Source: an uncultured Prevotellaceae bacterium
Lineage (GTDB): Bacteria; Bacteroidota; Bacteroidia; Bacteroidales; Bacteroidaceae
Assembly: GCA_947167515.1 (NCBI GenBank)
Contig: CAMVIM010000034.1
Coordinates: 1-37,064 of the forward strand
Direction of reading: 5' to 3'
DNA length: 37,064 nucleotides
This document shows, in pieces, positions 8,087 through 15,823 of the stretch. Numbering within the stretch: position 1 is the stretch's first letter; every line of letters begins with the position of its first letter. The position numbers and the translations under genes were made by a program. Below the pieces are notes generated by a model. It saw only the letters and a program-made list of their open reading frames with translations. It searched no databases and was not told where the DNA came from.

Positions 8087-9730
8087 ATGTCTATCAGATC
8101 AAACACATTACCAATGGGGCGCGACTTGGCACCAGAGCTACAGGACATTCTCCGGCGTAACGGTATGCAGGGGCATATTATTCGTCAGGGGGATGGCTTT
8201 GCCCTTGCCGTGCAGGGGCATGACAGCCCTTTGCTGACGTACCCCATCAATCAGCAGCAGATGCGGGCAATGGTAGATTGGGGCACCAATTCAGCCAACA
8301 AGAAAGCCTACAATACCTTCGCCGCAATCCTCTCCAATGACTTCTATCTGCCCAGAAGTTTCGTTCATGCCCGCAATGCCAATGGCCGTGTGGCCATGGG
8401 ATTGCATGGCTACCGTATTGGAGTCGGTGAATATGGACGCTTGCCTTGGGACAGACGAGGACTTCATCCGATGATGGATCCTTATCATGGCCGTTTCCTT
8501 GGCTGGACTCCACGGCAGCAGGAAGGCTGGCACATGCGCAGAGTCGGTGGAGCCTTGTTCATGCAAGGTGCGCCGATGGTTCCCGACCGTCCTGATGGCC
8601 GGATGAAGCCTGGCGAACTCCAGAACGGAGCCTATGGCTTCTATTACAAAGGTCAGCAAACGCAGGTTCCGCAGCCGTCGCAGGACGTGTTGGCAGACCT
8701 CCAGACGGTCATCAAACCCGTAGAGGTCAAGCCAAGACCAGTCGAGCCAGCCAAGCCTTACAATGAACTTATTACGAGTAAGGTGTATTTCACCAATGAG
8801 AAGTTCCGTGAATGTCTCGACAGTCACGGCATTATCATTGACCCAGAGAAGAAGACTCTCACCATCCAATCTACTGGAGCCAAGCAGGATTTTGTCTATG
8901 ACCTGACCGATGAAGAGCTGAAGAAGCTCAACAGCAACAGCATCAAGGAAGTTCCCGTTCAGGCACGTCTTGACATCATCAATGATGTGGTCAAGAACGA
9001 CTTTGCGGATAAGGTGACGATGGATATGCTCAACAGCAAGGAGCATATTGCCATTGCGCTGAAGCCCGAAGTGGCCGCTGAACTCGACCAGAGACAAAGC
9101 ATTCTGCTTGAACAGACGAATATACAACAGCCGCTTGACCCATCACTCTCGGTTCAGCGAGAGCCGGAAGACAGAGCCGTTGCCCATGTCGATGGTCAGA
9201 GCCTCTATGAGATGAACGAGGGTAAGGGCTGGTTCCGTGAAGGCAGACATGGCCGTGAAGTCATGGTGGATGACATCAAGGTGGAGCCTGTCCGCAATGA
9301 ACAGGGCGAACAGCAGACGGACACAAAGGGCAATGCCCTCTATCGTATGACCGCTGTCATCAATGGAGAATCCATTTCCCATGAGATCAACCAGAAGCAG
9401 TACGACAAGTTCATGGCCATCGATGACTACCATCGCATGAAGCTCTTCAGCCACATCTTCAAGGAAGTGGATATGAAGAACATTCCTGGGGAACACACAG
9501 GAATTGGTGCGAAGATTGGTGGAGCCTTGCTTGCCGGTCTCGCCGTGATGGGAGAACTCGGACGCATGAACCATAGTGGGCCTTCCGTCTTCATGGAACA
9601 TCATCATGACCATGACCCACGTCCGCACATCTATTTCAAGCCAGGTGTCGATTCTCCGCAGGACATCGCATCAAGGGCTTTTGATGCCGGTGTCAATGCT
9701 GGAATGCACGGTGTGGGCTTAGGCAGATAG
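8087..9730 (+). CDS. Large conjugative-element protein of unknown function
   Basis: A 547-residue protein counted from the ATG at 8087; the frame is open back to 8036, but that start would overlap the previous gene by 40 nt and has no better support. The N-terminal half is rich in Gly, Arg and Tyr (LHGYRIGVGEYGRLPW). The middle (about 230-340) has VYFTNEKFRECLDSHG and a helical region. The C-terminus has a small hydrophobic Gly-rich segment (IGGALLAGLAVMGELG), a His/Asp cluster HHHDHD and an ordinary tail. A DUF3945-like unit may be present near 380-460. It lies directly upstream of the primase gene, so a DNA-processing role is plausible but not shown. Confidence 0.75.
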   Translation: MSIRSNTLPMGRDLAPELQDILRRNGMQGHIIRQGDGFALAVQGHDSPLLTYPINQQQMRAMVDWGTNSANKKAYNTFAAILSNDFYLPRSFVHARNANGRVAMGLHGYRIGVGEYGRLPWDRRGLHPMMDPYHGRFLGWTPRQQEGWHMRRVGGALFMQGAPMVPDRPDGRMKPGELQNGAYGFYYKGQQTQVPQPSQDVLADLQTVIKPVEVKPRPVEPAKPYNELITSKVYFTNEKFRECLDSHGIIIDPEKKTLTIQSTGAKQDFVYDLTDEELKKLNSNSIKEVPVQARLDIINDVVKNDFADKVTMDMLNSKEHIAIALKPEVAAELDQRQSILLEQTNIQQPLDPSLSVQREPEDRAVAHVDGQSLYEMNEGKGWFREGRHGREVMVDDIKVEPVRNEQGEQQTDTKGNALYRMTAVINGESISHEINQKQYDKFMAIDDYHRMKLFSHIFKEVDMKNIPGEHTGIGAKIGGALLAGLAVMGELGRMNHSGPSVFMEHHHDHDPRPHIYFKPGVDSPQDIASRAFDAGVNAGMHGVGLGR

Positions 9731-9756
9731 TTAAAGGTAAAAAGATTCAGGATAAC

Positions 9757-11247
9757 ATGGCAAAGCTAACTTACGACGATTTCAAGCAACGTCTGAGCAT
9801 TCAGGACGTGTTGGTAGATGCAGGCTATACGCTCAACAGGCGTGATGGCTTGCGCTACCCGTCGTATGTACGTCTGGGCAGTGACGGCAGACGCATCCAC
9901 GGTGACAAGTTCATCGTCACGGCCAACGGCCAGTGCTGTTTCCAGCCGCCCACTCAGAAGAACTACAACGTCATCGGCTTCATCAAGTCCCATCCCGAAA
10001 TGTTTTCCGACTATACTCCTGGCATGGACAAAGACCGACTCGTCAACCTTGTTTGCAACCGACTCCTCAATAATCCTATTGAAGACCGGGAAGCAAAGAT
10101 TGTAACCGAACGTCAGCAGCTGCCAGACTTCAGTATCGATGACTACTACACCTTACACAAGTTCGAGGGCAGCAATCGGGAAACCCAAAAGCCTTTCTAT
10201 CCTTACTTTAAGCCAAGGGGACTGAACCTCAGCACCCAATATGCTTTCAGAAAGGACTTTTTCATTGCTGAGCGACAGGGAACTGATGGTAAAGTTTACA
10301 GGAATCTTGCCTTCCCCATGACTGTTCCCGGCAAGGATGATAAGATTGTCGGTCTGGAGGAACGGGGCCGCAAGAAACTGGACGGCACATCCTACAAAGG
10401 TATAGCACGAGGCTCCAACGCCAGTGAAGGGCTGTGGGTAGCCAGTCCTGAAGCCACCAAGCTACAGGATGCCAGACGAGTGTTCGTCTTTGAAAGTGCC
10501 TATGATGCCATGGCCTTCTATCAGATCCTGATGGGCAAAGGCAGCAATCTCGATGCTGAAGCCAAGACGGAACTTGCTCATGGTGTCTTTGCATCCACTG
10601 GTGGCAATCCCTCTACACGACAACTTGAAGGACTGATTCGTACTGCCAAGGAAGCTACCTTCCACATCGGTTTCGACATGGACGAAGCCGGACAGAAGTT
10701 CGCCGAACAGTTCAAATCGTTGGCAGCAAAGGAAAATGTTCCGACTGCTCGCATCGTGCGTGAGGAAACCTCACCAGGCTACAAGGATTTCAACGAAGAA
10801 CTGCTGGCTATCATTGAAAGACAAAGCAATCCCCTTGCCAAAGATAACGTGAAGGATGAACTCAAAGACTATGTGGATTCCTTCCGCAAGCATCCTGGCG
10901 ACATCCCAAGTGTCAAGGAGGTGCTTCATCCCAATGACAGCCAGATAGACTTGCTTCCCAAATCCCTGTGGCAGCTCTACGCACATTATGAAACCCTCTA
11001 TGAAGATGCCTACACCATGCAGCACTCGCAGCTTGTGGCACCTGAGGACAAAGAGGAAGTCAAGGAAAAGGCTCTGGAGGCCGGCAAGGCATTCAGGACA
11101 GAGCTTGCCAATGCCCTTGGTGTCAAGGAAGAGACAGAAGCAGAGGATGACGAAAAGAAAGTCTCTGCAGGTGTCGATCTGGATGCCGACGGCAATGTGG
11201 AAATCAACGAGAGTGAAGAAACAAAGCATCATGGTATGCGCAGATAA
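9757..11247 (+). CDS. TOPRIM-domain primase-like protein (TraP type)
   Basis: A 496-residue protein resembling DnaG-type primases of conjugative elements. The N-terminal part (about 1-90) is like a CHC2 zinc-binding region (FxxRLSIQDVLxxAGY, then NVIGFIKSHP), but the zinc cysteines are not all present. The TOPRIM core is clear: Glu246 in FESAYDAMA and Asp307/Asp309 in GFDMDEAG, followed by the YKDFNEEL stretch. It would prime complementary-strand synthesis on transferred single-stranded DNA. The C-terminal 150 residues are helical and acidic. The next gene starts 5 nt after the stop. Confidence 0.85.
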   Translation: MAKLTYDDFKQRLSIQDVLVDAGYTLNRRDGLRYPSYVRLGSDGRRIHGDKFIVTANGQCCFQPPTQKNYNVIGFIKSHPEMFSDYTPGMDKDRLVNLVCNRLLNNPIEDREAKIVTERQQLPDFSIDDYYTLHKFEGSNRETQKPFYPYFKPRGLNLSTQYAFRKDFFIAERQGTDGKVYRNLAFPMTVPGKDDKIVGLEERGRKKLDGTSYKGIARGSNASEGLWVASPEATKLQDARRVFVFESAYDAMAFYQILMGKGSNLDAEAKTELAHGVFASTGGNPSTRQLEGLIRTAKEATFHIGFDMDEAGQKFAEQFKSLAAKENVPTARIVREETSPGYKDFNEELLAIIERQSNPLAKDNVKDELKDYVDSFRKHPGDIPSVKEVLHPNDSQIDLLPKSLWQLYAHYETLYEDAYTMQHSQLVAPEDKEEVKEKALEAGKAFRTELANALGVKEETEAEDDEKKVSAGVDLDADGNVEINESEETKHHGMRR

Positions 11248-11252
11248 ACGGT

Positions 11253-11744
11253 ATGCAACAGACAGTCAGACGCTTCAACATCATAACGCTACGTCCGCAT
11301 TGGGGACAGTACATCATCTCACAGGGCTTCATGTGCCTCGTGAGTCTTGTGCTGTTCCTCGTTGCCGGACATGATGCCATCACGTTCAAGATGCCGTTCC
11401 TGCTATTAGGCAGTGTGACCATGCTGATGATGCTCTATGGCTGTCTGTATCTCAGCAAGCTCCAGTTCATCATTTCCTCAGAACAGCTCATTATCCAGCA
11501 CGGCGTGTTCCAGCGTACCAGTGACTACATTGAACTGTACCGCATCGTGGACTTCTGTGAGCAGCGTGACATCATGGAACAGCTCTTTGGGTTGAAGACC
11601 GTCAGCATCTACAGTGGTGACAGAACCAATCCCAAGCTCGACATCTACGGTGTGAAGGAGAAAGTCGATGTGGTTGGCATTATCAGAGAACGGGTAGAAT
11701 ACAACAAACAACGCAGAGGAGTATATGAAATCACAAACAGATAA
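11253..11744 (+). CDS. Membrane protein with bacterial PH-like (YdbS/DUF304) domain
   Basis: A 163-residue inner-membrane protein. Two transmembrane helices (about 20-40 and 47-67) precede a PH-like beta-rich domain that starts near residue 70 (LQFIISSEQLIIQHGVFQRTSDYIELYRIVDF), the typical pattern of YdbS-like proteins, and then TVSIYSGDRTNPKLDIYGV. It probably acts at the membrane face of the transfer apparatus, but the specific role is unknown. It starts 5 nt after the primase stop and its 3' end overlaps the next start by 20 nt. Confidence 0.85.
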   Translation: MQQTVRRFNIITLRPHWGQYIISQGFMCLVSLVLFLVAGHDAITFKMPFLLLGSVTMLMMLYGCLYLSKLQFIISSEQLIIQHGVFQRTSDYIELYRIVDFCEQRDIMEQLFGLKTVSIYSGDRTNPKLDIYGVKEKVDVVGIIRERVEYNKQRRGVYEITNR

Positions 11745-12474
11745 TCAGATGTATAGTCTTAATGACCTTGGAAACGGCAACAGGTGGCTGATGGCGGCTC
11801 TGCTTGCCTACGCCCTGTTGTGGTTGGGACATGGAACTGCCAATGCCCAGATAGCATCCAGCAATCCCTTGGAGTATGTCGCCCTTGCCGAGGGTAACGA
11901 GCTTATCAATGCCCAGATCAAGGCGCAGATTGAGGATGAGCAGAAGACCGCACTCCTTCAGAACACCATCGCTGCTGAGTTTACGATGATCCACTCCTGG
12001 GAGAAGAAGTACAACAAGTATCTCAAAACCGCTGAAGGCTATGCCAGTACCCTGAAAGCCTGTACCTCGCTCTATGACGATGGTGTGAGAGTCTTCATCA
12101 ACCTCTGTAACCTGAAGAAAGCCATCACTGGCAATCCACAGGGAATAGTGGCCACCATGTCGATGAACAACCTCTATATCGAGACAGCCACCGAACTGGT
12201 CAGTGTCTATACCACTCTGAGGGATGCCATTGCGAAGGGTGGCAAGGAAAACATGCTCACAGGTGCCGAACGCAGCAAGACCCTCTGGGCACTCAACGAC
12301 CGACTGGATGCCTTCAATAAGAAACTGAACCAGCTCTATCTATCCATCCGCTATTACAATATGATGGATGTCTGGGAGAATGCCACTGCCGGAATGCTCG
12401 ACAGGAGCAATGGAGAAATTGCAGAGGCAGCTCTCGGAAGATGGAAGCGGACTTCAAGAATAGTGAGACCCTAA
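11725..12474 (+). CDS. Exported conjugal transfer protein, paralogue 1 of a tandem pair
   Basis: A 249-residue exported protein. Hydrophobic signal segment at about 21-42 (ending GTANAQ), then a mainly helical periplasmic body. The C-terminal block has RYYNMMDVWENATAG ending in ALGRWKR, which aligns with the end of the next gene's product (KYTSLGDVWAEIDYN ... MLRWKR), so the two are diverged paralogues. I do not recognise a named family with certainty; a VirB5/TraI-like role in the periplasmic part of a type IV secretion system fits the context. The ATG overlaps the upstream gene; an internal ATG at 11749 is an alternative start. Confidence 0.75.
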   Translation: MKSQTDNQMYSLNDLGNGNRWLMAALLAYALLWLGHGTANAQIASSNPLEYVALAEGNELINAQIKAQIEDEQKTALLQNTIAAEFTMIHSWEKKYNKYLKTAEGYASTLKACTSLYDDGVRVFINLCNLKKAITGNPQGIVATMSMNNLYIETATELVSVYTTLRDAIAKGGKENMLTGAERSKTLWALNDRLDAFNKKLNQLYLSIRYYNMMDVWENATAGMLDRSNGEIAEAALGRWKRTSRIVRP

Positions 12475-12487
12475 AAAGGAATGCGAA

Positions 12488-13195
12488 ATGATGAAATACC
12501 TTTGCCATAAGTTTGTTCTGTTGCTGACAGTGACTCTCATCCTCCCTTTCTGGGGAGTCGGTGGGAGCACTGTCATGGCGCAGGGGCAAGACCCGACCTT
12601 GGCGGCCATGATACTCCTTTATACCAATAAGGCCAAGAAAGAGCTGAAGCAGCAGGAAGAGATGATGCTCCTGGAATCAACGGGACATATCTGGATAACG
12701 GAAGAGGTGAATGCCACGACCGACCTTCAGAAAGAGTTCAACAACTACCTTGACAGCTTTCACGGCATCATCATGTATGCGGCACAGATATATGGCTTCT
12801 ATCACGAGATAGACCATCTTATCGGCAACCTCGGAGCTTTCAGCGACCAGCTGAGTGCCCATCCGAGTAATGCCTTGGCCGTGGCCCTTTCCTCCAACCG
12901 CAATAAGATCTATCGTGAAATCATCCTGAACAGCGTCGATATTGTCAATGACGTGAGGCAAGTCTGTCTTGCTGATATTAAGATGACCGAGAAGGAACGC
13001 ATGGAGGTCATCTTCGGCATCAGACCCAAGCTGAAGCTGATGAACAAGAAACTGCAACGGCTCACCAAAGCAGTGAAATACACCTCTTTGGGTGATGTCT
13101 GGGCAGAGATAGACTACAATGCCAGGACGGGAGCCGACAAGAAGAACATCGTCGAGCAGAGTATGCTACGATGGAAACGGGCGGCAAAACAGTGA
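12488..13195 (+). CDS. Exported conjugal transfer protein, paralogue 2 of a tandem pair
   Basis: A 235-residue exported protein. Signal peptide about 1-31 (ends STVMAQ), then a helical body. The ending (YTSLGDVWAEIDYN, then MLRWKRAAKQ) matches the C-terminal block of the preceding gene product. It starts 13 nt after that stop, consistent with tandem duplication and divergence inside the operon. ATG at 12488 or 12491 is possible (MMKY). The likely location is the periplasm or a surface face of the transfer channel; the exact job is unknown. Confidence 0.75.
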   Translation: MMKYLCHKFVLLLTVTLILPFWGVGGSTVMAQGQDPTLAAMILLYTNKAKKELKQQEEMMLLESTGHIWITEEVNATTDLQKEFNNYLDSFHGIIMYAAQIYGFYHEIDHLIGNLGAFSDQLSAHPSNALAVALSSNRNKIYREIILNSVDIVNDVRQVCLADIKMTEKERMEVIFGIRPKLKLMNKKLQRLTKAVKYTSLGDVWAEIDYNARTGADKKNIVEQSMLRWKRAAKQ

Positions 13196-13234
13196 AAAGC
13201 GAGTAAGTGAAACCTCAATCAAAACAAAAGCAAT

Positions 13235-13966
13235 ATGAGTTGGGCAACAGTATTGAAAGCCGGACTGAAATTCATGGGTAGCGGTGCAAAGGCAACGGCA
13301 AAGACCGTCGGCCATACCGTCCTCCATCCCCAGCAGACCATCAAGGGAATGGGTACAGCCACCAAGACAGCAGCCGTCGGAGCAGCCACCGGCTATGTCG
13401 CATGGGAGAAGCTGACCACAGACAAGAGCGTCGCCAGAATCGTCGGTGATGCCGTCGTCGGTTCTGACACCATCGACAGCGTTGGCGAGAAGGTGGAAGG
13501 AGTCGGCAATGCCGTCAGCAACCTCGGCGAGACTGCCAGTAATGCCATGAACAGCGTCAGTGAAGCCGTGGGTGGAGCCAGCAATAACCTGAACGGCATC
13601 AGCAACTTCCTTGGCAGCATGACCACTGGCAACGGCGGCAACATGTTCAGTAACTTCTTCAGCAACCTCTTCAGCGGCAATGTTTCGGGTATGAGTATGC
13701 TCGGACTTGTTGCATCTGCCTTTCTTATCTTCGGTCGTTTCGGCTGGATGGGAAAGATTGCCGGAGCCTTGCTTGGCATGATGATGATTGGCAACAACGC
13801 AACTCTCCAACAGACTCTTGGCGGTGGCGTGGCACAGCAGAAGCCACAGGCTCCAGCTCCTGACCCACAAAGGACTTTGGCACAGGTTCAGACACCACAG
13901 GCTCCACAGCCTTTAGTTGTCTATGCGCCGGAGGAAGAGCGAACTGTCATTCATCGTTCACGATAA
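13235..13966 (+). CDS. Gly/Ala/Asn-rich membrane-associated transfer protein
   Basis: A 243-residue low-complexity protein. Residues 1-60 are small and weakly hydrophobic, 70-150 are a Gly/Asn/Ser-rich region with heptad-like repeats (VGEKVEGVGNAVSNLGETASNA is part of it), and about 152-188 contain two hydrophobic segments separated by GRFGWMGK. The C-terminal 55 residues are Pro/Gln-rich and end in a basic HRSR. No family recognised. Retained because it is in the operon, protein-like and of convincing length. It may be a membrane scaffold or structural component. Confidence 0.65.
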   Translation: MSWATVLKAGLKFMGSGAKATAKTVGHTVLHPQQTIKGMGTATKTAAVGAATGYVAWEKLTTDKSVARIVGDAVVGSDTIDSVGEKVEGVGNAVSNLGETASNAMNSVSEAVGGASNNLNGISNFLGSMTTGNGGNMFSNFFSNLFSGNVSGMSMLGLVASAFLIFGRFGWMGKIAGALLGMMMIGNNATLQQTLGGGVAQQKPQAPAPDPQRTLAQVQTPQAPQPLVVYAPEEERTVIHRSR

Positions 13967-13995
13967 TCATAACTCATCATAAAACATAGAAAAAC

Positions 13996-14826
13996 ATGAA
14001 ATTTACGCAGGATATGATGCTCCAGTCGGACAGCGGCTACTGTATGCCGTTCGAGGAGAAAGGAAAAGACGTAGAGATGTCCTTGGGCTACGGAAAGCAG
14101 AAGCATCCCAAGACAGGGGAAATGTTCTTCCATCACGGAGTCGATTTCCCAGTCAAGCATTATCTGCTGTCAGCCTTAGCCACAGGCAAGGTGACGGGAC
14201 TCGGCAACGATGCCGTCCATGGTATCTACCAGGTCATCCGATATGGCCTTTATGAGGTGACTTATTCACACCTCAGTAATGTCTTTGCCAACTACGGAAC
14301 GGAAGTCAAGGCCGGTCAGGTGGTGGCCGTATCAGCCGACTTGCTCCACATGGAGGTGAAGTACAATGGCGTGGAGCTGAACCCTCTGGAGTTCCTGACG
14401 ATGGTCTATGGCAATATGAAAGCCTTGGAGCAGAACGGTACTCCCGGAGCCGTCCCGCAATTTGTGACCATCGACATGGACGTTCATACCAGGTACGACA
14501 AAGACCAGAAGGAGATTGAAGACCTGATGATGCGTTGGTTCCCTGACTACATGCAGGACTTGTCTTCGGGTATCTATGCCTTGCCGGAGCATACGGAGCT
14601 TGCCCTTCGCAACATCTTCACCATGTCGGCAATGAAGAACTACTTCTTCGAGACCCTTCCGAGCATGGCAAATCCTCTGGGCATGGGCACACGCAGCATC
14701 CCCTTGGCAGAGAAGGTGCAGAACCTCCTGATTGCGGACTTCCTCAATTACATGGCACTCCGTCATCAGATATTTCTGAGCACCATGAGTGAGGCCGTAA
14801 AAAAAAAGCCTATGACGAAGCCGTAG
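13996..14826 (+). CDS. M23-like (degenerate LytM) protein, zero-frame part
   Basis: A 276-residue zero-frame product with no signal peptide. An M23 fold is visible: HHGVD (His46, Asp50 as Zn ligands), YSHLSN, and a final LLHMEV in which the His of the usual HLH is Leu116 while His118 is kept. So three Zn ligands remain, but one catalytic His is lost. After about 120 residues comes a helical C-terminal region. The frame ends at TAG 14824-14826, just after a run of nine A, whereas the -1 frame continues without a break to 15131. The complete product is probably 378 residues. Either a frameshift mutation or a programmed -1 frameshift explains this. Confidence 0.75.
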   Translation: MKFTQDMMLQSDSGYCMPFEEKGKDVEMSLGYGKQKHPKTGEMFFHHGVDFPVKHYLLSALATGKVTGLGNDAVHGIYQVIRYGLYEVTYSHLSNVFANYGTEVKAGQVVAVSADLLHMEVKYNGVELNPLEFLTMVYGNMKALEQNGTPGAVPQFVTIDMDVHTRYDKDQKEIEDLMMRWFPDYMQDLSSGIYALPEHTELALRNIFTMSAMKNYFFETLPSMANPLGMGTRSIPLAEKVQNLLIADFLNYMALRHQIFLSTMSEAVKKKPMTKP

Positions 14827-14837
14827 CCAGCAGCGGC
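14799..14837 (+). promoter_or_regulatory. Slippery A9 tract with A AAA AAG heptamer and a short downstream stem
   Basis: Zero-frame codons are GTA AAA AAA AAG; the heptamer A AAA AAG (14802-14808) is the classic bacterial -1 slippery site. Slipping back one base makes the next codon GCC at 14808 and joins the two frames. A weak stem GCCG (14820-14823) / CGGC (14834-14837) follows 11 nt later. A simple one-base loss in the A tract would look the same. Confidence 0.5.
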
Positions 14838-15131
14838 CTGATAGACCCACTTGCCGAGCTGGAGATAGACATCCAGAGTTTCGACATACCAAGACTGGTG
14901 AGTGTCTATCCCGACCGAAGCGGCATCAGATGGTGGACGAAGGCATGGTTCAACAACAGCGAGTCTGGTGAAGCCGCCATCGAAATCGACCGTCAGTTAG
15001 CGATTAAGTTCATCAATGAGAATATAGAAAAAGACGAATGGTTAGAGCAATACTTCCCCAAGCAGATGGAAGTCTATCACAATGCCATCGAGCAGACCAA
15101 GGAGCAGATACTCAACCAGCTAAACCTCTAA
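14808..15131 (+). CDS. -1 frame continuation of the M23-like protein
   Basis: The -1 frame runs from the slippery tract to TAA at 15129-15131 and encodes about 107 residues: AYDEAVASSGLID, then LAELEIDIQSFD, the aromatic stretch GIRWWTKAWFNN and a helical acidic end EQTKEQILNQLNL. Composition and the absence of a good ribosome-binding site before its first ATG (14898) or the internal GTGs argue that it is the C-terminal part of the preceding gene rather than a separate gene. The next gene starts 11 nt after its stop. Confidence 0.65.
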   Translation, partial: AYDEAVASSGLIDPLAELEIDIQSFDIPRLVSVYPDRSGIRWWTKAWFNNSESGEAAIEIDRQLAIKFINENIEKDEWLEQYFPKQMEVYHNAIEQTKEQILNQLNL

Positions 15132-15142
15132 AACGTATAAGC

Positions 15143-15811
15143 ATGAAGAAGAATTTTTTGTCATTCCTATTTCTTTTGACCACCTCTGTAGCATTCGCTG
15201 ATACTGGAGTCTCTGGTATCGGCGATGCCGCAGACGGTGTTGTTACCTACATGCCCTATGTCCGTGCGCTTTGCTATGTCATAGCTGCCGTTATAGCCGT
15301 TGTCGGTGCGTTTGCCGTGTATTATTCTATGCACACCAATCCGCAGAATACCGCCAAGCGCATCTTCATGACCGCAGGAGGTGCGCTCACTTTCGTTTCT
15401 CTTTCCCTTGCTTTACCGCAGTTCTTTGGTATCGACGGTAGCGTTTCAGGTGGTGGCAGTTCAACTTCTAAGGGAACGACGCAATTCACGTCCAACGGTA
15501 CAAGCTTTCTGGTATCAGACGAAGGAGGCATCAGCAAGTCCGGCATACAGGTTTCCATACCCGAACTCAATGACGGTGCATGGATAAAGATCCCTATGGA
15601 GTTTTCAGGTGAAAGCAGTAAAGGCTATGTCAACACCTTCATAGACTACTACAGTCGGACAGGCGGCAACATGGATGACATGAGCCGTCAGTTGACGAGG
15701 GACTATCAGAATGCCCGTGATTGGTATGCCTCCGGCAAGACCTACAGCGATTTCATGGCATGTATGATCATTCTGGAGCAAAACCGAGTAAAGACTGTCA
15801 TTCACCCATAA
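15143..15811 (+). CDS. TraE-like DUF4134 protein with long C-terminal extension
   Basis: A 222-residue protein counted from ATG 15143 (the frame is open from 15038, but the ATG at 15143 gives a signal peptide, residues 1-19, ending AFAD). Two hydrophobic helices (about 40-65 and 75-95) with VIAVVGAFAVYYSMHT and a Gly-rich second helix match the DUF4134/TraE pattern, a small VirB2-pilin-like membrane protein. Family members are normally about 100 residues; here about 125 further residues follow (Gly/Ser-rich linker, a beta-rich part, then helical YQNARDWYASGKTYSDFM). The extension is unusual. It probably forms part of the transfer pilus or channel. Confidence 0.75.
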   Translation: MKKNFLSFLFLLTTSVAFADTGVSGIGDAADGVVTYMPYVRALCYVIAAVIAVVGAFAVYYSMHTNPQNTAKRIFMTAGGALTFVSLSLALPQFFGIDGSVSGGGSSTSKGTTQFTSNGTSFLVSDEGGISKSGIQVSIPELNDGAWIKIPMEFSGESSKGYVNTFIDYYSRTGGNMDDMSRQLTRDYQNARDWYASGKTYSDFMACMIILEQNRVKTVIHP

Positions 15812-15823
15812 AAACCGATTACT

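Noticed and set aside
8291-9127. 278-codon antisense ORF opposite the 8087-9730 gene.
   Set aside because: No promoter or protein-like motifs; shadow of the sense gene.
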